Assembly: GCA_045594245.1 (NCBI GenBank)
Contig: JAZNYG010000079.1
Location: forward strand, 6,444-70,443
Direction: 5' to 3'
Source: UBA1189 sp045594245
GTDB lineage: Bacteria; Bacteroidota; Bacteroidia; Bacteroidales; Bacteroidaceae
Length of the DNA stretch: 64,000 bases
Each line of letters begins with the position of its first letter. Within the stretch, counting starts at the first letter, position 1. Shown here one piece after another: positions 41,523 to 50,481 of this stretch. Made by a program: the position numbers and the translations under genes. The notes under the pieces are model-generated. The model was not told the origin of the DNA. It saw only the letters and a program-made list of their open reading frames with translations, and ran no database searches.

Positions 41523-41618
41523 ACAAGGGCAGTCTCGGTTTATTTACCGAGGTTAATTCCTGCCATGGGGCAACACAGCCAATTTGTTTGAGATTAAGGC
41601 ATTATGCACAGATTCTTG

Positions 41619-42968
41619 TCATCGCTGCAAGATTACCACTTCCATATCCGTAGCAAGACGCACGCGTAGCCACTCGGAGAGTTGGGCCATCTCGGCTGGA
41701 GTAAACACCGAGTCGCGATGTACCACGACTGAGAGGCAAGGAATGGCATAGAGAGAGTCGGCACTGACCGTTGCGCCACGAGCCAGCACCACATCTTTTA
41801 CAGAGGGATAGATGCCCATAATCTCGCGGGCAAGCTGCACGTAGGGAAGCTCCTCCTTCTCGGAGGCTGCCAGTTGCTGACGCAAGCGGCTGATCTCGGC
41901 ATCGCGGCGCGAGACCTCGGTGTCCATCCTATCGTAAATGCTTTTCACGAGTTCCACATTGTTGTCCTGAGTGGTAGTGCTATACTCGTTGATGAGCACC
42001 TGCTCCTCCTTTATGCCATACTCGGCAGCTTGTGCGAGAAGGTCGCGCCGCGTCTGCTCGCTCAGCGGGTCGCCCGAGAAGAAGAGGCTGATGACGGAGC
42101 CGTCGGCATGGTCTATCTTATAGTCGTAGAGGATGGTGCGCCCATACACCTTGCACTGCTCGGCAAAGGCAGTGGCGTTGCCCTCAAAGTTGTTTTGACG
42201 GATAAAGGTGACAGCCGACCATATGCTGGGCACGATGAAAAGGATGATGAGCGCCGTGCTGAAAGTGCGCGTGCGGCGCTGGGCAAGCGCATCGGCAAAG
42301 GTCACCTCGCGGAAGCCGAAGTACTTGACACTGATGTAGGTGGCCAGCATGATGAAGATGCAGTTGATGACAAACAGGTAGGCAGCTCCCAGGAAATAGC
42401 CGAAGTTGCCACTGGCCAGCCCGAAACCGGCTGTACAGAGGGGCGGCATAAGGGCGGTGGCGATGGCCACACCGGCAAACACGGTGCCCTTCTCCTTACG
42501 GCACTGCTCAAGGATGCCGGCAAAGCCACCGAAGAGAGCTATCAGCACATCATAGATGGTGGGGTTGGTGCGGGCAAGCAGTTCGCTGGGATTGGTGAGA
42601 TTGAGCGGAGTGATGAGGAAGTAGACAAACGATGCCACCAAGCTGATGCTCACCATCACCAGGAGGTTCTTCCCCGACGACTTGATGAGCTGCATATCGT
42701 TGATGCCCAAGCCCAAGCCTACGCCGAAGATTGGGCCCATGAGCGGCGATATGAGCATGGCGCCAATGATAACCGGGATGGAGTTGACATTGAGACCCAC
42801 CGAAGCGATAATCGTAGCGATGGCCAGAATCCAAGCATTGGGTCCACGAAAGTAGATGTTGCTACGGATGGACTTCTCGGCAGCCGAGGTGTCAATATAA
42901 TCGGTCAGGCGTATCGTCTCGCGAAACAATGTGGTAAATCTCTGCGCCAGCCTTTGTCTCAGTCTCAT
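41619..42968 (-). CDS. DUF389 membrane protein
   Basis: 449 aa. The DUF389 core (about 30-245) has the signatures NAWILAIATIIASVGLNVNSIPVIIGAMLISPLMGPI and GVAIATALMPPLCTAGFGLA, with about six to seven transmembrane segments. The C-terminal 190 residues are soluble, with a coiled coil (MDTEVSRRDAEISRLRQQLAASEKE) and a domain that may sit in the periplasm. The family (TIGR00341/TIGR00271) is widespread and its function unknown. Single gene on the minus strand. Confidence 0.92.
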   Translation of the reverse strand: MRLRQRLAQRFTTLFRETIRLTDYIDTSAAEKSIRSNIYFRGPNAWILAIATIIASVGLNVNSIPVIIGAMLISPLMGPIFGVGLGLGINDMQLIKSSGKNLLVMVSISLVASFVYFLITPLNLTNPSELLARTNPTIYDVLIALFGGFAGILEQCRKEKGTVFAGVAIATALMPPLCTAGFGLASGNFGYFLGAAYLFVINCIFIMLATYISVKYFGFREVTFADALAQRRTRTFSTALIILFIVPSIWSAVTFIRQNNFEGNATAFAEQCKVYGRTILYDYKIDHADGSVISLFFSGDPLSEQTRRDLLAQAAEYGIKEEQVLINEYSTTTQDNNVELVKSIYDRMDTEVSRRDAEISRLRQQLAASEKEELPYVQLAREIMGIYPSVKDVVLARGATVSADSLYAIPCLSVVVHRDSVFTPAEMAQLSEWLRVRLATDMEVVILQR

Positions 42969-43278
42969 AGTCGTGTGCTTTTACGGTTAATACTCAGCGA
43001 CAAAGATAAGAATAAATGAGCGAGAAATATCAAGCTTGCTTGAATATTTTTCACAGCGAATGTACATTATCTTCGAGGTTTATCTCAAAGATAAGTAGAA
43101 GCGAGCGAAACGGCAATAAAAACGCTTGAATATTTGTAGATTATTAACGAGAATTGTCATACTTTCACTATGCTTTGCAGTATCTTTATCTTGCTTTGCA
43201 AGAAGAAGTTAGGCTGCGCCTCGGAAATACTCAAAACATATTTTGGTATTTCGCTCGGTTTGCACTAACTTTGCAGCG

Positions 43279-43465
43279 ATGAAACCAGTATTTCATCAAA
43301 CATAACTTTTTTTAGCTCAATCGCCTCTGAATCACCACCTCGGAATATGAACGAGCTAATAGTTACAAACGTTGAGTAGTGCGCATAAGCGTAGACTACT
43401 CGCATAGTTTGTAATGGCTTGTGGTGAGCCAAGAGGCGTATGACGAAGGTCTGCGCTTTTTTTTT
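43279..43465 (+). ncRNA. Candidate structured RNA (about 187 nt), possibly 6S-like
   Basis: The -7 box TAACTTTG at 43266-43273 predicts a start near 43279. The transcript would hold a small hairpin (GATGAAA...TTTCATC) and then a long nested structure: CGCCTCT (43322) with AGAGGCG (43432), TCACCAC (43332) with GTGGTGA (43421), a wide internal loop that contains CTCG...CGAG on one side, TTACAAAC (43363) with GTTTGTAA (43407), and GAGTAGT (43374) with ACTACTC (43395). Nine T follow at 43457-43465. Length, long rod and central open region recall 6S RNA; it could also be a leader of the TonB-dependent gene 118 bp downstream. Confidence 0.5.
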
Positions 43466-43582
43466 GCAACCATTTGCAACTTTTCAGGCTTTCGTTACGT
43501 CTAATAGAAGGATGCACGTAGTTTTTGCATACGACGTGCGTCTAAACAGGCAAAACGAACACGAAAAAGAATAAAAACAAAA

Positions 43583-45898
43583 ATGAAAAAATGGATGATG
43601 GTGGCCATGCTGGCCACAAGTATGCTTGGCGGTGCACAGGCACAGCAGATTAGCGGTAAGGTAGTAGATACAGAGGACAACCCCGTAGCATACGCCAATG
43701 TGGTGATGCACACGACCGACTCGGCCTATGTGGTGGGCACGGTGACTGACGAGACGGGACGGTTTGCCCTCACGGGAAAGGGCAACGGAGCGTTGCTTCA
43801 CGTGTCGTATATAGGATACACCCCCGTGTGGCAAGCACTGAGGGAGAGCGGCACCATGGTCGTGCGCCTCACGGCAGACAATCAGCTACTCGACGAGGTG
43901 GTGGTGAAGGGCACTCTGCCCAAGACGCAAATCAAGGGCGACGCCATGGTGACGAGCGTGGAGAACAGCGTGTTGGCCACGTTGGGCTCGGCCAACGATG
44001 TGCTGGGAAAGATTCCCGGTGTGATACACAAGGGCGAGTCCATCGAGGTGCTGGGCAAGGGTACGCCGGTGGTATATATCAACGGCCGACTCGTGCGCGA
44101 CAATGCCGAGCTGGAGCAGCTCCACTCCGACGAGATAAAGCACGTGGAGGTCATCCACAATCCCGGCGCACGCTACGATGCCACGGTGAGTGCCGTTATC
44201 CGTATTCAGACCATCCGCAAGCAGGGCGACGGCTTCGGATTCAACCTGCGCTCGTCGGTGTTTCAGAGCGACTACAACACCGATCTTATCGATCAGCTGA
44301 GCTTCAACTACCGCCACGGCAAGCTGGACGTATTCGGCAACCTTGATTATCGGTTGATGAATGATATTCAAGAAGGCAAGCTCACCCAGTCGCTACAATC
44401 CGTCCGCTTGCTCGAACTGAACAACACCCTCACTGCCACCACGCACTCGCAAGTGCTGCTCCCCACGTTGGGCGCCAACTACCAGTTCAACGAAAACCAC
44501 TCCATGGGCGTGAAGTATATGGGCAAGGCATTGATAGATTATCGGGGCGCCATGGATGGACACAGTAAAGCTACATTAGATGGCGTATTGGACGACGACC
44601 TGCGCACACAGTCGACCATGCTCTATGACGACTACGCCAGCCATCAGGTCAACGCCTATTATAATGGTACGGCGGGCAAACTGAACATCGACTTCAATGC
44701 CGACTGGCTGATGCAAGATGAGGACGGACACGACATGTACGACGAGAACAGCACGAACGACGAGGACCGCATCGTGAACTCATACAGCAACACACGCAAC
44801 CGGATGGGTGCTGGCAAGCTCGTGCTCACCTACCCCGTATGGGGCGGTAGCCTCTCGGCTGGTAGCGAATACACCTATACCTATCGTAAGGATGTGTATC
44901 TGAATCCCGAGAACTATCTGCCCTCGTCAAACAGCACCATCCGCGAGCAAAACGCCACGGCCTTTGCCGAGTACAGCCATGCGCTGCCCTTCGGTGCCAT
45001 AGGAGCAGGCCTGCGCTACGAGCACGTGGCCTTCGACTACTACATCAACGATGCGTGGCAGGCCGACCAGAGTCGCGCCTTCGACAACTTCTTCCCCAAC
45101 GCTTCGCTCACGGCATTGCTCGGCCCTGTGCAGGCACAGCTCTCCTATGCGGTGAAGACGCAGCGCCCCTCGTATCACCAGTTGCGCAACTCAGTGACCT
45201 ACATCGACCGCTACTCACTGGACAAGGGTAACCCTACGCTACGCCAGCAGATTACCCACAACCTATCGCTCAGCGGCGCCTGGCAGTTTTTCCAGCTATC
45301 GGCCTCGTACAGCCTGCTGAAAGATGCCTTCGTGCAATGGGGCACTGCCCAACCCGAGAATCCCGATGCCATGATGCTCACCACCATCAACTACGCCAAG
45401 CCCGTTCCTCAGATGAGTGCTTTCCTCGTAGCATCGCCCCAGATAGGATGCTGGATGCCGAGCCTCACCGTAGGGTTGCAGAAACAGTGGTTCGATATGG
45501 ATTTCCGTGGAGAGACAATCTCCATGAACAAGCCCATCTGGGTCGGCTACCTCACCAACATCATCCAACTGCCCAAGAACTACATGATACAGCTCGACAT
45601 GAGCTACCAGGGCAAGGGCCACACCTTGGTGTATGAGACGCTTTCGCACAACTACGCCCTTGGCCTTTCGGTGCGCAAGTCGTTCTTGAACGATGCCCTC
45701 ACCGTCGAACTTGAAGGCACCGACCTGCTCGACTCGCAGCGCGCCGGAGTGCGACTGCGCTCAGGCGACTACAGCATCGTGCAATACAACCATTTCGACA
45801 CTCGCCAAGCCGCACTCACCATCCGCTATAAGTTCAACACCACGAAGAGCAAGTACAAAGGAACCGGTGCGGGCGAGAGTGCGAAGAGTCGTATGTAA
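43583..45898 (+). CDS. TonB-dependent outer-membrane beta-barrel protein
   Basis: 771 aa. Signal peptide ending AQAQ at about residue 21. A carboxypeptidase-like regulatory domain (about 23-105, QISGKVVDTEDNPVAYANVVMH... TGRFALTG) is followed by DEVVVKG, a plug-like region (VLGKIPGVIHKGESIEVLGKGTPVVYINGRLVRDNAELEQL, IKHVEVIHNPGARYDATV), and an outer-membrane barrel of the OMP_b-brl_3 type. Such proteins are shorter than SusC and usually lack a SusD partner; substrates are unknown. A candidate structured RNA or leader lies upstream. Confidence 0.9.
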   Translation: MKKWMMVAMLATSMLGGAQAQQISGKVVDTEDNPVAYANVVMHTTDSAYVVGTVTDETGRFALTGKGNGALLHVSYIGYTPVWQALRESGTMVVRLTADNQLLDEVVVKGTLPKTQIKGDAMVTSVENSVLATLGSANDVLGKIPGVIHKGESIEVLGKGTPVVYINGRLVRDNAELEQLHSDEIKHVEVIHNPGARYDATVSAVIRIQTIRKQGDGFGFNLRSSVFQSDYNTDLIDQLSFNYRHGKLDVFGNLDYRLMNDIQEGKLTQSLQSVRLLELNNTLTATTHSQVLLPTLGANYQFNENHSMGVKYMGKALIDYRGAMDGHSKATLDGVLDDDLRTQSTMLYDDYASHQVNAYYNGTAGKLNIDFNADWLMQDEDGHDMYDENSTNDEDRIVNSYSNTRNRMGAGKLVLTYPVWGGSLSAGSEYTYTYRKDVYLNPENYLPSSNSTIREQNATAFAEYSHALPFGAIGAGLRYEHVAFDYYINDAWQADQSRAFDNFFPNASLTALLGPVQAQLSYAVKTQRPSYHQLRNSVTYIDRYSLDKGNPTLRQQITHNLSLSGAWQFFQLSASYSLLKDAFVQWGTAQPENPDAMMLTTINYAKPVPQMSAFLVASPQIGCWMPSLTVGLQKQWFDMDFRGETISMNKPIWVGYLTNIIQLPKNYMIQLDMSYQGKGHTLVYETLSHNYALGLSVRKSFLNDALTVELEGTDLLDSQRAGVRLRSGDYSIVQYNHFDTRQAALTIRYKFNTTKSKYKGTGAGESAKSRM

Positions 45899-45931
45899 GC
45901 ACTGGCAAGACAGCATAAAAGGGCATCGAGG

Positions 45932-46993
45932 TCAGTCGCCCTCGCAAATAGCACGAGCCATATCATTGAGCGAGAGGCATTGGCTGCGGTTAATGGCAAG
46001 GCGCTGATTGTGATGCTCCCATGGAGCGAGGATGAGCAGGCGACCTTCGGCGCAGGCGTCGAAGCGGGCACCGCCTGGCTTGGCCAGTTCGGTGAAGCCA
46101 TTCTCCTGCAGGAGGATGAGTGGGTAGCCTGCATCGAAGGCGGCACGCATGATGGCCTTCTCGCCGGGCGAGATGCTGGGCGACACGAGTACTGCCCCAC
46201 GCTTGGCCAATCCCAGGTAGTAGCTCGTCTGCTGCGCAATCTCCTCTTGGGTGAGGCGGCGCGAGCATTGCACCTGTAGACGTACGGGATGCGACAGCAA
46301 GTAGCGGTTGCCGATGGCAGAAAACTCATAGCTGCCTACCTGCACATTGCGCTGCACGCGGAAGAACTCGGGATGCAGGCGCTTCATGAGTAGGCGACGA
46401 GGGTTGTCGCGCAGGTAGGCAAGCCAGTTGTTGAGCTGGCCTTTGCGGCCAAGGATGCCGTCGGTGTAGCCAATGCTCCAGAGCAGGCCGTGCTTGCGGT
46501 CGGGTTTGGGTCTTCCCGTTCGCTGCGACGGCGTCGCAGCCGAGGAGACAACAGGAACGGCACTCGAAGGAGCGGGAGCTATGAGCCGCCGGTACTCCTT
46601 ATTGGTACTGGCCTTGAAGCCTTTGATGATATGTCCTAAGTGCTGCGGCATGCGCTCCTTGACGAAGAGGATGCTATGCAGATGGTCGGGCATCATCTGT
46701 AGGGCAAGCACCTTTACTTCGGGGTGGTAATGGCTGATGGCTATCCACTGCTGCTCTACCGCTTTCCCAAGAGGCGACAGCTCGGTGTGCGGAGCATCGG
46801 GGGTTCCTTCGGCAGCTTCAGGATTGCCCACCACACGCCCAAGCAGGGGCCTACGCCCCTCTACCGTGATTGTGATGAGGTACATCTGCCGTGCTTCGTA
46901 GTCGTGTCCATCACGACGGCGCGTCATCGAAGGTATCGCCTCGCCAGCGAAGCGCAGCTTATCTGCCAGTTGCTTGGGAGTCATCTTGGCCAT
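45932..46993 (-). CDS. REP-type Y1 (HUH) transposase fused to a SLOG/DprA-like domain
   Basis: 353 aa. The N-terminal part (about 38-215) is a Y1 transposase-like domain of the REP-associated family: MMPDHLH with the HUH pair His104/His106, GHIIKGFKAST, and the candidate catalytic Tyr193 in LAYLRDNPRR. The C-terminal part (about 240-353) has a Rossmann-like pattern, RGAVLVSPSISPGEKAIMRAAFDAGYPLILLQENGF and a closing NRSQCLSLNDMARAI, resembling the SLOG/DprA nucleotide-binding fold. REP-type transposases are domesticated and maintain REP palindromes. It is convergent with the TonB-dependent gene. Confidence 0.8.
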   Translation of the reverse strand: MAKMTPKQLADKLRFAGEAIPSMTRRRDGHDYEARQMYLITITVEGRRPLLGRVVGNPEAAEGTPDAPHTELSPLGKAVEQQWIAISHYHPEVKVLALQMMPDHLHSILFVKERMPQHLGHIIKGFKASTNKEYRRLIAPAPSSAVPVVSSAATPSQRTGRPKPDRKHGLLWSIGYTDGILGRKGQLNNWLAYLRDNPRRLLMKRLHPEFFRVQRNVQVGSYEFSAIGNRYLLSHPVRLQVQCSRRLTQEEIAQQTSYYLGLAKRGAVLVSPSISPGEKAIMRAAFDAGYPLILLQENGFTELAKPGGARFDACAEGRLLILAPWEHHNQRLAINRSQCLSLNDMARAICEGD

Positions 46994-47029
46994 TTGTGCT
47001 TCTTCTGATTATTCGATGCGGTTACATGT

Positions 47030-48055
47030 TCAAGGTATATAGCCCAGCCACAATTCAAGTTCCTTATCTATCAGTGCTCTCACGGCTGGGTCTTCGATAT
47101 AGTCTTTCGGATAGATGATTTCAGAATCTCCACTCTTTCCAAGGTCGTCATACACAGTCATGACGAATTTGATTTCCCAATAATAAGCACCACCATCAAG
47201 CACCACACGATAGGTATCATCACCTATGCACTCTGGAAACGCTTCATAATGCTCCAAAAAGTCAATATTATCAAGATCCGCTACATGAATGATTAAACGC
47301 TTGAGCCTCGCAGATTTGAACACAACTTCCACCCTTTCATTTACCAAGAAGAGCCAATTCTCAGGGGTGTATCCGACACTGTCATACCGATATGTTATCT
47401 GTTCAATTATCGGACTTGGATGACTATTCTGCAAAACTGGAACCAAAACTTCCATCTCTTCATTCCGCAATATGAGCGTGTCTTCACGGTTGTGCGTAGA
47501 GTTATTCTCCGTTGCTGAGACGATGAGCATATCTCCATCGTCACCATCAGAAGAAGAGACGGAAAGCCATTCAGGCTGTCTGTCTATCCACCACGCCCCT
47601 TCTGAATGGATTGTCAAGGTATCAACACCACCCTCGTATCCGAAGAAGAGTTTCTGAGAGGGCGAAACAGAGAGTTCACGACGTTTTCTTTGCGAAACGA
47701 CCAACTCACACTTTGCCTCGCCACTATACAGATAGTAGCTCACCTTGCGCTCATCCCCCGTGGTATTTGCATCGACAGACACAATCAACGTATCACCATC
47801 CTTGCCGCTCTGTGGCGATACTGACGCCCAGTAGGCATACCCATAGATGTTCCACGTATCATTACAATGCACTACTACCGTGTCGGCAGAAGATGCACTT
47901 GTGAAAGCCAAAGAGCCATTGGGCGATATGGATACGGTATCGTTGGGTAGTACCTCTCCCCCACAGCCAAGAGGAGTATCCTCATTACAAGCAACAAGCA
48001 ATAGGGAGCATAGTCCCATCACAAACAAACCGATACGAAGCTGCAGACTTTTCAT
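47030..48055 (-). CDS. BACON-domain lipoprotein
   Basis: 341 aa, lipobox LVAC (Cys23). Two tandem BACON-type beta-sandwich repeats: about 40-120 (FTSASSADTVVVHCNDTWNI..WASVSPQSGKDGDTLIVSVDANTT..RKVSYYLYSG..CELVVSQ) and about 130-210 (LFFGYEGGVDTLTIHSEGAWWI..EWLSVSSSDGDDGDMLIVSATEN..EDTLIL). BACON domains are carbohydrate- or mucin-associated modules of Bacteroidetes surface proteins. The C-terminal 130 residues form a further domain of unknown type. Single gene. Confidence 0.88.
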   Translation of the reverse strand: MKSLQLRIGLFVMGLCSLLLVACNEDTPLGCGGEVLPNDTVSISPNGSLAFTSASSADTVVVHCNDTWNIYGYAYWASVSPQSGKDGDTLIVSVDANTTGDERKVSYYLYSGEAKCELVVSQRKRRELSVSPSQKLFFGYEGGVDTLTIHSEGAWWIDRQPEWLSVSSSDGDDGDMLIVSATENNSTHNREDTLILRNEEMEVLVPVLQNSHPSPIIEQITYRYDSVGYTPENWLFLVNERVEVVFKSARLKRLIIHVADLDNIDFLEHYEAFPECIGDDTYRVVLDGGAYYWEIKFVMTVYDDLGKSGDSEIIYPKDYIEDPAVRALIDKELELWLGYIP

Positions 48056-48246
48056 AGTATACCATTATTTATAGGTATAACGTAGAGGTTCCCGCATTAT
48101 TGCTTACTCAGTCGAAGGATAAGTCCATCAAGGTTAAACATTGTTAAACCACCGAACGATTGGGCGCTTCGCGTGTATGCAATCATGAAAAACGCGTTTT
48201 ACAGATAGAACAAACTGAGTACAAACAACAAAAAAGCATACACGCA

Positions 48247-49428
48247 ATGAAAGCAAAACACACCATCATCGCTTGCCTCACGGCAATCGCAGGATTTACA
48301 CTTACCGCTCATACGGCTTGGGCACAGGACAACACAGAGAAGGAGGTACCGCAAAAGGTGGAGACACCAGTCAAGGTAAAGCACAGTGCCGAATGGTACA
48401 AGACACAGGAACGTCTGTGGAAAGCCGAGATAGACAAGAATCCGAAGAACGAGGAGGCCTGGAAGAACTATTACAAGGCGGTCAGATACCAATCATGGTT
48501 CGATGAAAGCACTGAACTTAGAGAGAAAGTGGAGCGCATAATGCAAGAGATGGCAAAGGCTATCCCCGACACCTATACATTGTATATCATGAAGTATTAC
48601 CATAAAGGCGATGTCAACGCTGCTCCAGAGATGAAAAAGGCCATACAGATGCGCCCGGACAATGTGGAGATGTACCCCGACTACGTCAGCTACCTGATGC
48701 AAACGGGCGACGAAGAGTTGATGGCCGACATACTGAAGCGTTGGTACAACAGCGGCACCTACTCGCCCTCTCTGCTCAACTATGCCTACAACGCGCTTAG
48801 CGGCATGAAGGCAAACAGCCTCATCTTTGTCAACGGAGACTCACCAACATTCTCAAAACTGCTGGTGCAATACGGCAAGAATCTCTTCGAAGACATTGAT
48901 GTTATATGCATGAGCATGATGTGGGCACCCAACTACAGGAAGCTGATATGCGAGCGATTGAGTATTCCTGACTTTGAGCCTATACCACAAATTTCGAGCC
49001 AGGAGGAGGCCGACAAATATACTGAACAGATGATGCTACACATCATTAAACACACCCGCCGCCCCGCCGTATACTTCTCAACACTGATGAATGTGCCGTC
49101 GTTCAAGGACAAACTCTACTCCGAGGGACTGGTGATGCGCTATAGCGAGAAGCCCTACGACAACTTGGCCATCAAGCGCAAGAACTTCGAGGAGAATTAC
49201 CTTACCGACTATTTGCGCGAGAGTTTCCTCCCCGAGAGCTACACGGCTTCTGCAAACAAATTTAATTTGAATTACATACCTTGCTTCAAGTCGCTGCTCG
49301 ACCATTACAAGCAGACAGGCAACTTTTTCCGCTACAACGAACTGCGCACGCTGATGTTGCGTATCGTAGAGCAAGTTGATATACCCGACGAACAACGCCA
49401 GAAGTACCATGAAGAGATTGACCGCTAA
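48247..49428 (+). CDS. Exported TPR-like helical protein
   Basis: 393 aa from the ATG at 48247, chosen because MKAKHTIIACLTAIAGFTLTAHTAWAQ is a good signal peptide. The mature part has helical repeats resembling TPRs (AEIDKNPKNEEAWKNYYKAVRY, AIQMRPDNVEMYPDYVSYLMQTGDEEL). No enzymatic motif. Its end overlaps or touches the ECF sigma factor gene, so the three genes 48247-50303 form one unit. It may sense or process an envelope signal (inference). Confidence 0.75.
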   Translation: MKAKHTIIACLTAIAGFTLTAHTAWAQDNTEKEVPQKVETPVKVKHSAEWYKTQERLWKAEIDKNPKNEEAWKNYYKAVRYQSWFDESTELREKVERIMQEMAKAIPDTYTLYIMKYYHKGDVNAAPEMKKAIQMRPDNVEMYPDYVSYLMQTGDEELMADILKRWYNSGTYSPSLLNYAYNALSGMKANSLIFVNGDSPTFSKLLVQYGKNLFEDIDVICMSMMWAPNYRKLICERLSIPDFEPIPQISSQEEADKYTEQMMLHIIKHTRRPAVYFSTLMNVPSFKDKLYSEGLVMRYSEKPYDNLAIKRKNFEENYLTDYLRESFLPESYTASANKFNLNYIPCFKSLLDHYKQTGNFFRYNELRTLMLRIVEQVDIPDEQRQKYHEEIDR

Positions 49429-49978
49429 TATGCTGAGTGCGCTGACCGATGCCGAGCTAATGCTACACATCGGTCGCGGCGAACACGCGGCTTTCGACAC
49501 CTTATATAATAGGTATGCGCGAAGGCTCGGCGGCTTCTTCCTCCGCATGCTCGCCTATGATACTGCCAAGGCCGAGGACATGGTGCAGGAGCTTTTCGTC
49601 CGAGTGTGGACTTACCGCAAGGAGTATCGCTCCGACCAGCCCTTTGCCTCATGGCTCTACGCTATGGCCTATAACCTCTGCAAGAATGAGTATCGGCACG
49701 AGACCATACGCCAAGCCTATGTAGATGAACTTCTCCAACGCGAGGAAGCCACCCATGAGCCTACCGAGGCGATGGAGCGCGACGAACAGCGCCAGCGTCT
49801 GCGCCAAGCCGTGCAATCGCTCCCCACGGCGCAGCGCGATGCCTTCCTGCTCCACTACGATGAGGAACTCACCATCCCCGAAGTGGCCCATATCATTGGA
49901 TGCCCCGAGGGCACCGTGAAGTCGCGATTGTATGCCGCGCTGGAGAGTGTAAAGAGAATGATGAACGAATATAAATAG
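49409..49978 (+). CDS. ECF sigma factor (RpoE-like)
   Basis: 189 aa from ATG 49409; the ATG at 49430, two bases after the preceding stop codon, is an equally likely start. Region 2: DAELMLHIGRGEHAAFDTLYNRYARRLGGFFLRMLAYDTAKAEDMVQELFVRVWTYR. Region 4: LRQAVQSLPTAQRDAFLLHYDEELTIPEVAHIIGCPEGTVKSRLYAALESVKRMM. It directs RNA polymerase to a small regulon and is usually held by an anti-sigma factor encoded next to it, here the following small gene. Confidence 0.95.
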   Translation: MKRLTANMLSALTDAELMLHIGRGEHAAFDTLYNRYARRLGGFFLRMLAYDTAKAEDMVQELFVRVWTYRKEYRSDQPFASWLYAMAYNLCKNEYRHETIRQAYVDELLQREEATHEPTEAMERDEQRQRLRQAVQSLPTAQRDAFLLHYDEELTIPEVAHIIGCPEGTVKSRLYAALESVKRMMNEYK

Positions 49979-49982
49979 GAAT

Positions 49983-50303
49983 ATGAACGATAACGAACTG
50001 AAAAAGATGGAACAGGAGTCGGCCGAACTCCTCGATCTGCTGCGCGAAGTGCGCGATGAAGACAATGCCACCATCACGCCACGCCAATGTAAACCCTATG
50101 CACAGAAGGTGCGTCGCACCATCTCGCCCTACAGGCTCGTGGCAGCCTCAGTGCTTGGCTTTGTGCTGGGAATAGCGGTTCCGCGCCACTCCTCTACCCT
50201 CCCCGAGGAGTCGCCCTACACGCTGCTTGCCGACACCAGCTACACCACAGGGCGTAGCCTCGCTGCAGGGGACGTCAACTTTGCCTTGCTGGTGGTAAAG
50301 TGA
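49983..50303 (+). CDS. Small single-pass membrane protein, candidate anti-sigma factor
   Basis: 106 aa. A cytoplasmic N-terminal helix-rich part of about 48 residues (MNDNELKKMEQESAELLDLLREVRDED), one transmembrane segment (about 50-66, LVAASVLGFVLGIAV) and a short outer tail. It begins 5 bp after the sigma factor gene. The position and topology are those of an anti-sigma factor, although it is shorter than most and shows no zinc motif. Confidence 0.65.
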   Translation: MNDNELKKMEQESAELLDLLREVRDEDNATITPRQCKPYAQKVRRTISPYRLVAASVLGFVLGIAVPRHSSTLPEESPYTLLADTSYTTGRSLAAGDVNFALLVVK

Positions 50304-50430
50304 CTTTTATGGTCTGAAACTTAACTTTTCTCTCTGCTTACACAAATTTTAATGCTTGTTACACAAACCTTGAAATTAGGCTGCGGCTCAGAAAAATGCA
50401 AGTAAACTTGCTTTTTCGTTTGCCTTGCAC

Positions 50431-50438
50431 TAATTTTG
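50431..50438 (+). promoter_or_regulatory. -7 box of ilvE
   Basis: TAATTTTG followed by CGCC, with TTTG about 22 bp upstream; start codon 43 bp downstream. Confidence 0.65.
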
Positions 50439-50481
50439 CGCCTATTATATTAATAGGTATATAAACATAGACTGTATAGTT

